A DNA stretch of 64,000 nucleotides. It comes from Polaribacter irgensii 23-P (lineage in GTDB: Bacteria > Bacteroidota > Bacteroidia > Flavobacteriales > Flavobacteriaceae). Each line of letters opens with the position of its first letter. Position 1 is the stretch's first letter. The stretch is from assembly GCF_000153225.1 (NCBI RefSeq), contig NZ_CH724148.1, positions 2,496,611 through 2,560,610 on the forward strand. Reading direction: 5' to 3'. A program made the position numbers and the translations under genes. Below the pieces are notes generated by a model. The model was not told the origin of the DNA. It was given only the letters and a program-made list of their open reading frames with translations, and made no database searches. Below are positions 1 to 8,675 of the stretch, piece after piece.

Positions 1-287
1 AAGGATTTGAAGATACGCTGTTTTTAAATAGAAGAGGGAAAGGCTTGACCCGTCAAATGATCTTTATAATTTTAAAAGATTTGGCCTTTAAAATCGATTT
101 AAAAAAGAAAATTAGCCCGCATACGTTAAGACATTCTTTTGCAACGCATCTGTTACAAAATGGAGCAGACCTAAGGGTTATTCAGCAAATATTAGGACAT
201 GAAAGCATCACTACCACAGAAATATATGTCCATGTAGACAAAACCTATTTAAAAGAGGTGGTAGAAACCTTTCATCCGCGGAAATAA
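1..287 (+). CDS. xerD: Tyrosine recombinase XerD/XerC, C-terminal part (5' end outside window)
   Basis: The reading frame is open from the left edge (codons start at base 3) and ends at 287, so only the last ~95 residues are present. They hold the catalytic core of a tyrosine recombinase: an HTLRHSFATHLL block (His and Arg), LGHES (second His) and TEIYVHVD (Tyr nucleophile). In the family these residues cut and rejoin DNA at chromosome-dimer dif sites with FtsK. The ending EVVETFHPRK resembles XerD of flavobacteria, but XerC versus XerD cannot be settled without the N-terminal domain. A TTG at 45 is not the true start because coding similarity continues upstream of it. Confidence 0.85.
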   Translation, partial: GFEDTLFLNRRGKGLTRQMIFIILKDLAFKIDLKKKISPHTLRHSFATHLLQNGADLRVIQQILGHESITTTEIYVHVDKTYLKEVVETFHPRK

Positions 288-305
288 AATAAACTATTTG
301 GCCGT

Positions 306-341
306 CAATAAAAAACCTACTTTAAAGTAGGTTTTTTATTG
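306..341. terminator. Bidirectional intrinsic terminator between xerD and rny
   Basis: A perfect inverted repeat: 15-base arms (306-320 and 327-341) around tttaaa. The arms run A-rich into a central CCTAC/GTAGG stem and out into a T-run, so it works on both strands. It sits between two convergent genes. Confidence 0.85.
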
Positions 342-367
342 ATTCTGAATTCTTAAGATTTTTTATA

Positions 368-1933
368 TTACTTCGCTACGTTTACTGCTCTAGTTTCTCT
401 AATTACCGTTACTTTCACTTGACCAGGATATGTCATGTCGTTTTGTATTTTCTGAGAAATACTGAATGATAATTCAGCAGCTTTAGAATCATTTACTTTT
501 GAACTTTCTACCATCACACGCAATTCACGCCCCGCTTGAATCGCATAAGCTTTTTGAACTCCTGTAAAACCAAAAGCAATTTCTTCTAAATCTTTTAAAC
601 GCTGGATATAGGAATCTAATACCTGTCTTCTTGCACCTGGTCTCGCTCCAGAAATAGCATCACAAACCTGCACAATTGGTGAAATTAAACTCTTCATTTC
701 AATTTCGTCATGGTGTGCACCTATGGCGTTGCAAACATCTGGCTTTTCACCATATTTCTCTGCCCATTGCATTCCCAGTAACGCATGTGGAAGTTCACTT
801 TCTGCATCTGGTACTTTACCAATATCATGCAGAAGCCCGGCACGTTTTGCCACCTTCGAATTTAACCCCATTTCTGCGGCCATAATTCCGCACAAGTTTG
901 CAACCTCTCTGGAGTGCTGTAATAAATTCTGACCGTAAGAAGATCTATATTTCATTCTTCCAACTGCCTTTATCAATTCAGGATGCAATCCATGAATGCC
1001 CAAATCGACTACAGTTCTCTTACCAACTTCTATAATTTCTTGTGTAATTTGTTTTTCTGTCTTACTGACTACTTCTTCAATTCTAGCAGGATGTATCCTA
1101 CCGTCAGTAACTAATTTGTGAAGGGACAAGCGTGCAATCTCTCTTCGAATAGGATCAAAACAAGAGAGTATAATTGCATCTGGTGTATCGTCTACTATAA
1201 TCTCAACCCCTGTCGCCGCCTCAATTGCTCTAATATTACGTCCTTCTCTACCAATAATTCTTCCTTTGACGTCATCTGATTCTAAATTAAAAACAGAAAC
1301 ACAATTTTCTACCGCTTGCTCTACACCTACCCTTTGAATGGTTCCTAAAACAATTTTTCTTGCCTCCTGTTCTGCTGTTAATTTTGCTTCCTCTACCGAT
1401 GTTTGAACAAAGGCCATCGCGTCAGATTTCGCCTCTTCTTTTAGCGAAGTAACTAGCTCTTTTTTTGCCTCTTCCGCAGACAAGCCAGAAATTTGTTCTA
1501 ACATGTCTACATGGCGCTTGTGCATTATTTCTAATTCCTCTTCTTTCTTGTCAAGAAAATCTAGCTTTGTGCTAAAATCTTTTTCTTTTTGCTCAACAGA
1601 CTTGTTCAGTTTTTTGTTTTTATCTACTTCTGAAGCTACTTGCGACTCCCTATCTCTAATTCGCTTCTCAACATCAGAAATTTTCTTTTCCCTGCTTAAG
1701 ATTACTTTTTCATGCTCAGACTTTAATTCTATAAATTTTTCTTTTGCTTGTAGAATCTTATCCTTTTTAATTGCATCTGCATCAATCTTTGCCTCTTTCA
1801 AAATCGCAGAAGCTTCTTTCCGGGTTGTGTTTAATAATTTTTTCCCTTTAGATTTCTCAATTCCTTTTGCAATAATAAAACCAATTGCAATCCCTATAAT
1901 TCCCACAATAATGGGAAGTAAAATTCCGTCCAT
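368..1933 (-). CDS. rny: Ribonuclease Y
   Basis: 521 residues, the usual length of RNase Y, the membrane-anchored endoribonuclease that starts mRNA decay. Order of parts: one N-terminal membrane helix (residues 4-22), a long charged coiled coil (about 25-200), a KH RNA-binding domain with [15 protein letters not shown] at 224-238, and an HD metal-dependent phosphohydrolase domain with LLHDIGK at 367-373. All hallmark motifs are intact. It lies downstream of zapA and a probable 6S RNA on the same strand, so it may be partly co-transcribed with them; no clear TAnnTTTG element was seen directly in front of it. Confidence 0.96.
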   Translation of the reverse strand: MDGILLPIIVGIIGIAIGFIIAKGIEKSKGKKLLNTTRKEASAILKEAKIDADAIKKDKILQAKEKFIELKSEHEKVILSREKKISDVEKRIRDRESQVASEVDKNKKLNKSVEQKEKDFSTKLDFLDKKEEELEIMHKRHVDMLEQISGLSAEEAKKELVTSLKEEAKSDAMAFVQTSVEEAKLTAEQEARKIVLGTIQRVGVEQAVENCVSVFNLESDDVKGRIIGREGRNIRAIEAATGVEIIVDDTPDAIILSCFDPIRREIARLSLHKLVTDGRIHPARIEEVVSKTEKQITQEIIEVGKRTVVDLGIHGLHPELIKAVGRMKYRSSYGQNLLQHSREVANLCGIMAAEMGLNSKVAKRAGLLHDIGKVPDAESELPHALLGMQWAEKYGEKPDVCNAIGAHHDEIEMKSLISPIVQVCDAISGARPGARRQVLDSYIQRLKDLEEIAFGFTGVQKAYAIQAGRELRVMVESSKVNDSKAAELSFSISQKIQNDMTYPGQVKVTVIRETRAVNVAK

Positions 1934-1950
1934 AATTTAAATTTTATATA

Positions 1951-2137
1951 AAAAAAAGCCTACGAAAGTGTGGTTTTTATAAACTCCATTATTACAGGTT
2001 TAGGACTAACTAGCTGATCAAGGATCCACCTGAAAAAGAATAAATTCGAATTCTATGGCTTGCTTTAGCAACTGAGACTTATCCTTTATAATAGATACTC
2101 GTTGAGTTTATCAAACAAATTACTAACGTAGGCAGTG
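1951..2137 (-). ncRNA. ssrS: Probable 6S RNA (6S-Flavo type)
   Basis: The 228-base gap between zapA and rny folds on the minus strand like a 6S RNA. The ends close with a perfect 7-bp stem (2127-2133 with 1958-1964), followed by seven U (1951-1957) as a terminator tail. A second perfect 8-bp helix pairs 2104-2111 with 1979-1986. Farther in is a small hairpin (2060-2071, TTGC stem) and an apical stem (2037-2041 with 2050-2054). This is one long rod with an internal bubble, the shape that mimics an open promoter and sequesters RNA polymerase. In gammaproteobacteria ssrS is also next to zapA, and a Flavobacteria-specific 6S family is known. Exact ends are inferred from the pairing. Confidence 0.72.
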
Positions 2138-2161
2138 TGTTGTTAATGTATTTTAAAGAAC

Positions 2162-2452
2162 TTATTTTAAATGCGTTGAGAGTAAATTAGTTAACTCTTC
2201 TAGTTTATTTGTTATTTCTGTGTTTTCAAATCCTTTTTCTAGTGATGAAATCTCTGATTTAGAAGCAAATTGTAATGCACACATTGCTAAAACATCTTGT
2301 TTATCGCTTACTGCATAATTTTGCTCATACATACCAATTAATTTGTTGATAGCGCTTGCTGCTTTCCGCATCCCTTCTTCCTCATTCGTGTTTTTGACAC
2401 TTAATGGATATGTTCTTCCTGCTATTACCAAGTTAATTTTTAATTTCTCCAC
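2162..2452 (-). CDS. zapA: Cell division protein ZapA
   Basis: 96 residues, typical for ZapA, a small protein that crosslinks FtsZ filaments at the division ring. The N-terminal half has the ZapA pattern (KINLVIAGRTYPLSV, then EEEGMRKAASAINKLI) and the C-terminal half is a helix expected to form the dimer/tetramer coiled coil. The upstream coiled-coil gene ends 13 bases before it, and the two share a consensus promoter at 2778-2807. The probable 6S RNA follows directly. Confidence 0.88.
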   Translation of the reverse strand: MEKLKINLVIAGRTYPLSVKNTNEEEGMRKAASAINKLIGMYEQNYAVSDKQDVLAMCALQFASKSEISSLEKGFENTEITNKLEELTNLLSTHLK

Positions 2453-2465
2453 AATCTAAAGAACT

Positions 2466-2750
2466 TTATTCTTGTAATTGAATAATACATTTATCAATTT
2501 CTCGAATTAATGTATTTATTTTCAGTTTCGTATCTTTTGTACTACTGCCATCTATAGTTTTTGCAATTTTAAGCGAATCGTATGCTACTTTTTGATCTGC
2601 TAATAGTTGCTGTTGTTCCAATATTTTGTGTTGCAACCCTGTCGAACTTTGAAGCAAAATTTCATTTTCTTTTTTTAAAAACTCATAATTGAACAGTAGA
2701 GTTTTTAACTTAACTTCCAACGAGTGAATTGCTTCTAAGGTGTTACTCAT
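2466..2750 (-). CDS. Small coiled-coil protein co-transcribed with zapA (ZapB-like by context)
   Basis: 94 residues with no signal peptide or membrane segment. Almost the whole chain has helical heptad character (residues about 5-60 and 72-94), rich in Leu, Gln and Lys. It is 13 bases upstream of zapA, in the same direction, and is the first gene behind the promoter. I do not recognise a named family. By size, coiled-coil nature and position it could be a ZapB-like partner linking ZapA to other divisome parts; that is inference only. Confidence 0.75.
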   Translation of the reverse strand: MSNTLEAIHSLEVKLKTLLFNYEFLKKENEILLQSSTGLQHKILEQQQLLADQKVAYDSLKIAKTIDGSSTKDTKLKINTLIREIDKCIIQLQE

Positions 2751-2777
2751 CTCAATAATTGAATAAAACTACAATTA

Positions 2778-2807
2778 CAAAGTTAACAATCTGTTTTAAA
2801 TATGCAA
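2778..2807 (-). promoter_or_regulatory. Bacteroidota consensus promoter of the zapA operon
   Basis: On the minus strand TTG (2805-2807) is followed by exactly 19 bases and TAACTTTG (2778-2785), a perfect match to the TTG-N19-TAnnTTTG pattern of the Bacteroidota housekeeping sigma factor. It lies 27 bases before the ATG at 2750. Confidence 0.75.
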
Positions 2808-2895
2808 CATTTAATTGCTGTTTTAATAAAACACTGAAATTGAGAAGATTGTAAAACAGCTGTTTTTTACTACTTTTACATAAAAATCGTTCTTT

Positions 2896-4590
2896 TTGAA
2901 ACAACTCCTTTTTACTTTAGTCTTATACTCCTTTGCAACTTTTTCTCAAAAGAAATATCCAACAGAATATTTTCAAAGTCCGGTAGATATCCCGATTCTA
3001 CTTGCAGGAACTTTTGGTGAATTAAGAAGCAACCACTTTCATGCCGGAGTAGATATTAAAACAGAGGGCAAAGAGGGCTTAAAAGTATATGCAGTTGCAG
3101 AAGGATATGTCTCTAGAATAAAAGTCCAGCAATTTGGTTATGGAAAAGCGATCTACATAACACACCCGAATGGATACACTTCTGTATGTGGTCATTTAAG
3201 CGCATTTAAAGACGAAATAGAGTCCTATATTCAAAAAATACAATACAAAAAAGAGAGCTACGAAACAGGAAACATATATCTAAAAAAAGATGAATTTCCC
3301 ATAAAAAAAGGCGAAGTAATTGCATTTTCTGGAGATACCGGAGGATCTGGAGGCCCTCATTTACATTTCGAAATTAGAGATACTAGCACAGAAAAAATTA
3401 TCAACCCCCTTTTTTTTGGGCTCCAAGTGGCCGATGATTTAGCACCTACAGTAAATGCCTTACAAGCATACCCCTTAGCAAACGACGCTCGCATCTATCA
3501 ACAAAATAACACCACAAAAATTCCTTTAAAAAAAATAGGAAAAGGACAGTATACTACGGGTAGAATCTTCGCATATGGCCTCATTGGTTTTGGTATTAGC
3601 GCCTACGACCAATTGAACGGCGCCACTAACAAAAACGGAATTTACAGCCTTGAAATGTTAGTAAATGGAAAAAGGCACTATTACCACGATGTTGAAACCT
3701 TTTCTTTTTCCGAAAGTAAATTTCTAAACTTACTTATCGACTATGCACATTATAAAAAATACAGCAGTAAAATTCAAAAATTGTTCAAGGAAGAAAAAAA
3801 TCGACTTTCAATTTATCAAAGCTTAGTTGACAATGGTAAAATTGATATTCAGGAAGGCTTAAGTTATGCAATCGAAATTATTGTGAAAGACTTTAAAGGA
3901 AACCAAAGCAGCATTCAAATTGCTGTTATCGGTCAATCCAATAACACCCTCCTTAAAAAGGAAAAAGACACGACAAACTTCAAAATAATTGCGGAAAACT
4001 TTCAAAAATTTAAAGAAAAAAATGTAACCGTAGCCTTTCCCAAAAACACTTTTTATAAAGATACTTTTCTTGACTTTTTAGTAGAAGATGGAGTTGCAAA
4101 AGTACACGAGCCGACTATTCCTTTAGACAAAAGCTATACATTAACCTTTGATGTTTCTAAATATTCTGCTTTAGAAAAAGAACAGCTGTACATTGCTAAC
4201 TTAGAATATCAAAAATATCCGAGATACGTATACACTCGAAAAAAAGACAGTACTTTCTATACAACCACAAAAACACTAGGCACCTATACTTTAAAAAAAG
4301 ATAGTTTAAGTCCAGAAATAAAAATGTTATTTATCAACGATAAACAATGGGTGAGTAAATCTAAAACATTAAAGGTGAAAATTTCTGACGCGGATTCTGG
4401 CATCAATAGTTGGAGAGCAACCATCGATGGAAAATGGATCTTAATGCAATACAATCATAAAAAAAGGGTACTCACGTATAATTTTAATGATAAAAAATTG
4501 TTTGGTAGTAAACATCTCTTTAAAATTATAGTTTCAGATAACGTGGGCAATACCTCAGAGCATGCCCTTACATTCTTTAGAAAAATATAA
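2896..4590 (+). CDS. M23-family metallopeptidase, exported
   Basis: 564 residues starting at TTG; no ATG lies near, and the TTG start gives a clean signal peptide (KQLLFTLVLYSFATFSQ), so the rare start is supported. The M23 (LytM/lysostaphin-like) domain covers about residues 35-165: SNHFHAGVD supplies the HxxxD zinc ligands and GGPHLHFE the HxH ligand. Such enzymes cut peptide cross-links of peptidoglycan or regulate amidases. The remaining ~400 residues are a long beta-rich extension, with an Ig-like region near the C terminus (ISDADSGINSW). A TonB receptor gene follows 65 bases downstream. Confidence 0.88.
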   Translation: MKQLLFTLVLYSFATFSQKKYPTEYFQSPVDIPILLAGTFGELRSNHFHAGVDIKTEGKEGLKVYAVAEGYVSRIKVQQFGYGKAIYITHPNGYTSVCGHLSAFKDEIESYIQKIQYKKESYETGNIYLKKDEFPIKKGEVIAFSGDTGGSGGPHLHFEIRDTSTEKIINPLFFGLQVADDLAPTVNALQAYPLANDARIYQQNNTTKIPLKKIGKGQYTTGRIFAYGLIGFGISAYDQLNGATNKNGIYSLEMLVNGKRHYYHDVETFSFSESKFLNLLIDYAHYKKYSSKIQKLFKEEKNRLSIYQSLVDNGKIDIQEGLSYAIEIIVKDFKGNQSSIQIAVIGQSNNTLLKKEKDTTNFKIIAENFQKFKEKNVTVAFPKNTFYKDTFLDFLVEDGVAKVHEPTIPLDKSYTLTFDVSKYSALEKEQLYIANLEYQKYPRYVYTRKKDSTFYTTTKTLGTYTLKKDSLSPEIKMLFINDKQWVSKSKTLKVKISDADSGINSWRATIDGKWILMQYNHKKRVLTYNFNDKKLFGSKHLFKIIVSDNVGNTSEHALTFFRKI

Positions 4591-4655
4591 AATAGATTCT
4601 AAAAAATAACAAGCTTTTTAAAAGAAATATTTAAAGATAAATTCAAGTACTACGA

Positions 4656-7103
4656 ATGAAAAAAGTTACCTTATTTCTTTTAATATTACCCGCAATTCTA
4701 ATGGGACAAAAGACAACGATTCTAAAAGGAACTGTAAAAGACAAAAATAAAAGTCCAATTGAAAATGTTTTTGTCGCTTTTGACCAAACGGGAACTATTA
4801 CAGATGAAAATGGTAATTATGTGCTGAGAATACCGATTAAAAAAGAGATTGTTTTAAAATTCAGTCACCTTTCTTACCATACATTATATCATTCCATTAC
4901 TGCAAAAAATAGATATATAATACGTTTTTCTCCAACCCTACTTTTAGAAACAGAAAAACTTGGTGAAATAATTGTTATCGACAGAAGAAAAGAAACACAA
5001 GGAATTATAAAAATAGATCCTTTAAAAGCAAATTCTATCCTCGGTGAGAATGCAGGCGTAGAGAATATTTTAATGACCTTACCCGGAGTAAACAACAACA
5101 ATGAACTGAGCACCCAATACAATGTAAGGGGTGGGAATTTTGATGAAAACCTAGTATATGTGAACGGAATTGAAGTGTATAAACCTTTTCTAATTCGTTC
5201 AGGACAACAAGAGGGTTTCAGTTTTATCAACCCAAATATGGTACAAAACATTAATTTTTCTGCGGGAGGATTTCAAGCTAAATATGGAGATAAATTGTCC
5301 TCTGTTTTAGATATTTCCTATCGAAAACCAAAGGAAATAGCTACGAATATAAATTTTAGTTTATTGGGTGGTAGCATCACTTTTGAGAGTCCATTTTTAG
5401 ATAATAAACTTACCGTTATAACAAGTTTACGTTATCGGGATAATAGTTTATTTGTTAATAGTAAACAAATAGAAACTAATTTTAGACCAAAATTCACAGA
5501 TTTACAGTCTTTTGTAACCTATCAATTTTCAGAAAAATTCTCTTTAAATTATCTGAGTAATTTTTCCATAAATAATTACAATTATACTCCAATTTCTAGG
5601 CGGACGCGTTTTGGTACTATTACAAATCCTATAGAACTCATTGTCTTTTTCAACGGAAGAGAAGAAAACAGGTACCTCACATTATTTAATGCTGTTTCCG
5701 GAGACCTTAAAATCAATGAGAAATTATCTTTTCGAGGGACCGTTTCTAGTTATAATACACAAGAAGAAGAACATTATGATATCGCAGCCTCCTATAATTT
5801 GGGTGAGGTAGATGCTAATATTGGCTCCGAAAGTTTTGGAGAAGTAAGCTTTTCTCAAGGTATGGGTTCACAGCTAAATCATTCACGGAATAATTTAGAC
5901 GCAGTAATTAACAATGCTCAAATCAAAGGAACTTACAAAAGAAAAAAGCAGCAGTGGAATTTTGGTATCAAATACCAACACGAGAATATTCAAGAGCGCA
6001 TTCGAGAATGGGAGACAATTGACTCTCTGGGTTTTTCAGTACGCCCTCCAAATATAGAAGTAAATAACCAGCCATACGTGCCTTTTGAAGTGCCTATTAC
6101 CCCTTATCAAAATATTAGAGAAGACAACCAAGTGCGCATCAATCGTATTTCTGGCTTCATACAGTTAAATGAGCGCCTATTTTGGAAAACTACTGAAATT
6201 TGGTATCACTTTGGAATTCGAGCGCAAAACTGGTCCGTTTCCTCAAAAAATATCATGTCTAAAAGTCAAACAATTTTAAGTCCTCGGGCACAAATTGCTT
6301 TCAAACCAAATTGGAAAAAAGACATGCTGTTTCGTTTCTCTGGAGGCTGGTATTCACAGCCCCCATCCTATAGAGAGTTAAAAAACTTCAATGGTAAAAT
6401 AAACAATGCTGTAAAAGCTCAAAAGTCCATTCATTTTGTTGCTGGTATGGATTATAGTTTTAGCGCTTGGGAAAGACCTTTTAAATTAACCACGGAAATA
6501 TATTACAAAGACTTGAGTGATATAAACGCATATTCGATAGACAATGTACGAATTAGATACCGAGCGGACAATGTAACTACTGGATATGCGCAAGGTTTTG
6601 ATCTGCGATTAAATGGAGAGTTTGTGCCGGGAAGTGAGAGTTGGGTAAGTTTAGGATATTTAAAAACAGAAGAGAATATCGATAATAAGGGCGCCATTTC
6701 AAGACCATCAGATCAACGCTTAAAATTCGCAATCTTATTTCAAGATTATGTGCCAAATCTACCTAATTTAAAAGCATACTTAAATTTAGTTTACAACACT
6801 GGTGTTCCCGGAGGTGCCCCTGCATATGCGGATGTGTATCAGTTTCAAAGACGTTTAAGAGATTACAAACGCGCAGACTTAGGAATTTCCTATGTTTTTT
6901 CAGATGCAAACAAACAATATGAAGATGGTTGGCTTTCTAAATTTAAAGAATTAACGATGGGTTTAGAGCTTTTCAACATGTTTGACATTCAGAATTCAAT
7001 TACCAATACATGGGTTAGAGATGTATCTTCTAAAAATCAATATGGAATCCCAAATTTTATGACAGGACGCGTTTTAAACTTTAAACTTGGGATCAAACTT
7101 TAA
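4656..7103 (+). CDS. TonB-dependent receptor with N-terminal carboxypeptidase-regulatory-like domain
   Basis: 815 residues. A signal peptide (KVTLFLLILPAILMGQ) is followed by a carboxypeptidase-regulatory-like beta-sandwich (about 20-100; ILKGTVKDKNKSPIENV), a plug domain (about 120-230; YNVRGGNFDENLVYVNG and GGFQAKYGDKLSSVLDI), then a 22-strand-type outer membrane barrel ending in a terminal beta strand with final hydrophobic residues (LNFKLGIKL). This is an outer membrane importer energised by TonB/ExbBD. The substrate cannot be told: no SusD partner is next to it. It may be co-transcribed with the M23 peptidase upstream. Confidence 0.92.
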   Translation: MKKVTLFLLILPAILMGQKTTILKGTVKDKNKSPIENVFVAFDQTGTITDENGNYVLRIPIKKEIVLKFSHLSYHTLYHSITAKNRYIIRFSPTLLLETEKLGEIIVIDRRKETQGIIKIDPLKANSILGENAGVENILMTLPGVNNNNELSTQYNVRGGNFDENLVYVNGIEVYKPFLIRSGQQEGFSFINPNMVQNINFSAGGFQAKYGDKLSSVLDISYRKPKEIATNINFSLLGGSITFESPFLDNKLTVITSLRYRDNSLFVNSKQIETNFRPKFTDLQSFVTYQFSEKFSLNYLSNFSINNYNYTPISRRTRFGTITNPIELIVFFNGREENRYLTLFNAVSGDLKINEKLSFRGTVSSYNTQEEEHYDIAASYNLGEVDANIGSESFGEVSFSQGMGSQLNHSRNNLDAVINNAQIKGTYKRKKQQWNFGIKYQHENIQERIREWETIDSLGFSVRPPNIEVNNQPYVPFEVPITPYQNIREDNQVRINRISGFIQLNERLFWKTTEIWYHFGIRAQNWSVSSKNIMSKSQTILSPRAQIAFKPNWKKDMLFRFSGGWYSQPPSYRELKNFNGKINNAVKAQKSIHFVAGMDYSFSAWERPFKLTTEIYYKDLSDINAYSIDNVRIRYRADNVTTGYAQGFDLRLNGEFVPGSESWVSLGYLKTEENIDNKGAISRPSDQRLKFAILFQDYVPNLPNLKAYLNLVYNTGVPGGAPAYADVYQFQRRLRDYKRADLGISYVFSDANKQYEDGWLSKFKELTMGLELFNMFDIQNSITNTWVRDVSSKNQYGIPNFMTGRVLNFKLGIKL

Positions 7104-7117
7104 GTGGTCTCTTTAAA

Positions 7118-7159
7118 TTTCAAAAAGTGATTAAATTAATATTTAACCACTTTTTGAAA
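7118..7159. terminator. Bidirectional terminator-like hairpin
   Basis: Perfect 12-base arms TTTCAAAAAGTG (7118-7129) and CACTTTTTGAAA (7148-7159), with a further pairing inside (7131-7136 with 7141-7146). It sits between the convergent TonB receptor and bcp. The stem is AT-rich, so efficiency is uncertain. Confidence 0.6.
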
Positions 7160-7177
7160 ACCACAAAAATTAGAGTG

Positions 7178-7630
7178 CTATCCTAATATTTGAGCGGTAT
7201 GCGCTTTGGTTTTTACTTTTAAAATAATGTCTTCAATCAAACCTTTTTCAGAAATAACAAAAGTGGTTCTATGAATTCCATCATACTCTTTTCCCATGAA
7301 CTTCTTCGGTCCCCAAACATTAAAAGCTTCGATTACCGTTTTATCTTCATCTGCCAACAATGGAAAAGGAAGTGCATGTTTATCAATCCAATTTTGCTGT
7401 TTTTTAGCAGTATCAGCACTTACACCAAGTACATCATAGCCTTTGGCTAAAAAAGCTTGATAATTATCACGCAAATCACAGGCTTCGTTTGTACATCCAG
7501 GCGTACTTGCTTTTGGATAAAAAAATAAGACTAATTTTTTACCTGCATAATCTACTAATTTAATTGTGTTCCCCGCATTGTCTTTAGCCTCAAATTGTGG
7601 TGCTTTATCTCCTATTTTTAATGCTGTCAT
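7178..7630 (-). CDS. bcp: Thioredoxin-dependent thiol peroxidase (Bcp/PrxQ)
   Basis: 150 residues from the ATG at 7630. An upstream in-frame start at 7654 would overlap the promoter element and adds residues foreign to the family, so 7630 is preferred. AhpC/TSA fold with STPGCTNEAC: Cys46 is the peroxidatic and Cys51 the resolving cysteine, the PrxQ spacing. It reduces peroxides using thioredoxin in the cytoplasm. A -7 element (TATATTTG on the minus strand, 7644-7651) lies just upstream. Confidence 0.93.
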   Translation of the reverse strand: MTALKIGDKAPQFEAKDNAGNTIKLVDYAGKKLVLFFYPKASTPGCTNEACDLRDNYQAFLAKGYDVLGVSADTAKKQQNWIDKHALPFPLLADEDKTVIEAFNVWGPKKFMGKEYDGIHRTTFVISEKGLIEDIILKVKTKAHTAQILG

Positions 7631-7643
7631 CTTTTTTTTAAAA

Positions 7644-7651
7644 CAAATATA
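7644..7651 (-). promoter_or_regulatory. Likely -7 element of bcp
   Basis: TATATTTG on the minus strand fits TAnnTTTG and is 13 bases before the chosen bcp ATG. The -33 position reads TTT rather than TTG. Confidence 0.4.
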
Positions 7652-7733
7652 CAACGTACTTCTGCTATTAAAAAGCCAAAATAAATAAGATTTAAACGAG
7701 AACGTTGTAACTTGCAGTCATCAATATTTAAAA

Positions 7734-8387
7734 ATGAACAAAAAAGAAAAAGTGCAGTTTGTGATTGATACGCTAGAGGAAAAGTATCCTGAAATTCCAA
7801 TTCCTTTAGACCACAAAGATCCTTTTACGTTGTTAATCGCCGTATTATTATCTGCACAGTGTACTGATGTGCGGGTTAACAAGATCACGCCCATACTTTT
7901 TGCAAAAGCAAACAATCCATTTGATATGGTCAAAATGTCTGTAGCCGAAATTAAAGCAATCATAAGGCCTTGTGGTTTGTCTCCAATGAAAAGTAAAGGA
8001 ATTCACGGTCTCTCAAAAATTTTAATCGAAAAATACAATGGAGCGGTTCCACAAAGTTTTGAAGGCTTAGAGGAATTGCCTGCAGTTGGGCATAAGACAG
8101 CTGGTGTTGTCATGAGCCAAGCATTTGGTGTCCCTGCTTTTCCAGTAGATACACACATTCACAGATTACTTTGGCGTTGGAACTTGACCAATGGAAAGAG
8201 TGTTAAACAAACTGAAAAAGATGCCAAGCGATTGTTCCCTGAAGAATTATGGAATGATTTACACCTACAAATTATTTGGTACGGTAGAGAATTTTCACCC
8301 GCAAGAGGTTGGGATTTGGAAAATGATATTATTACTAAAACTGTCGGGAGAAAAACCGTTATAGAAAGCTATTATAAAAAGAAATAA
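7734..8387 (+). CDS. nth: Endonuclease III-like DNA glycosylase lacking the iron-sulfur cluster cysteines
   Basis: 217 residues. Base-excision repair glycosylase/AP lyase of the HhH-GPD family acting on oxidised pyrimidines. The helix-hairpin-helix ELPAVGHKTA contains the catalytic Lys121, and VDTHIHRL contains the catalytic Asp139. In most Nth proteins the C-terminal end carries four cysteines (C-x6-C-x2-C-x5-C) binding a 4Fe-4S cluster. Here residues 181-217 contain no cysteine at all; that stretch reads WYGREFSPARGWDLENDI instead. The divergent bcp lies 103 bases upstream. Confidence 0.9.
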   Translation: MNKKEKVQFVIDTLEEKYPEIPIPLDHKDPFTLLIAVLLSAQCTDVRVNKITPILFAKANNPFDMVKMSVAEIKAIIRPCGLSPMKSKGIHGLSKILIEKYNGAVPQSFEGLEELPAVGHKTAGVVMSQAFGVPAFPVDTHIHRLLWRWNLTNGKSVKQTEKDAKRLFPEELWNDLHLQIIWYGREFSPARGWDLENDIITKTVGRKTVIESYYKKK

Positions 8388-8439
8388 AAAGAAGCATGAA
8401 AGACTCTTTTTGTTTTTTTATGTTGGGATATTTAAAAAG

Positions 8440-8469
8440 AAAAAGCTTCAACATACGTTGAAGCTTTTT
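8440..8469. terminator. Bidirectional intrinsic terminator
   Basis: Perfect 13-base arms (8440-8452 and 8457-8469) around a 4-base loop, with A-run before and T-run after. It separates nth from the convergent small gene and sigma factor. Confidence 0.85.
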
Positions 8470-8475
8470 CCACTC

Positions 8476-8619
8476 TTAATTCAAACTTAGCTCAATTAAA
8501 TTGTTTGATTTCGTTCTTACAACTCTTAACGATTTGGAAAAATTAATCAAAAACTGAACTGTTTCTTTCGAAGGTTGCTTCCGCAAGACAGAAGACTCTT
8601 TTAAGTAAAGTTGCATCAT
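8476..8619 (-). CDS. Small basic protein of 47 residues downstream of the sigma factor
   Basis: A short ORF beginning with two in-frame ATG codons (8617-8619, 8614-8616) and ending at TAA just before the terminator. The product has no signal peptide or membrane segment; it is polar, with QPSKETVQFLINFSKSL predicted as an amphipathic helix, then basic residues (RVVRTKS) and a short hydrophobic end. It lies 56 bases downstream of the ECF sigma gene in the same direction, directly before a strong terminator, so it is probably the last gene of that transcript. I recall similar short proteins of this pattern in flavobacteria but cannot name a function. Confidence 0.65.
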   Translation of the reverse strand: MMQLYLKESSVLRKQPSKETVQFLINFSKSLRVVRTKSNNLIELSLN

Positions 8620-8675
8620 ATAAAGAATTAATTAACTGGTTATAAATTCTTAACGACACAGTTTCAGCTTTATTG

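Noticed and set aside
676..1940. Plus-strand ORFs inside rny and similar antisense ORFs elsewhere
   Set aside because: Shadow frames of well-supported genes, without domain similarity or start context.
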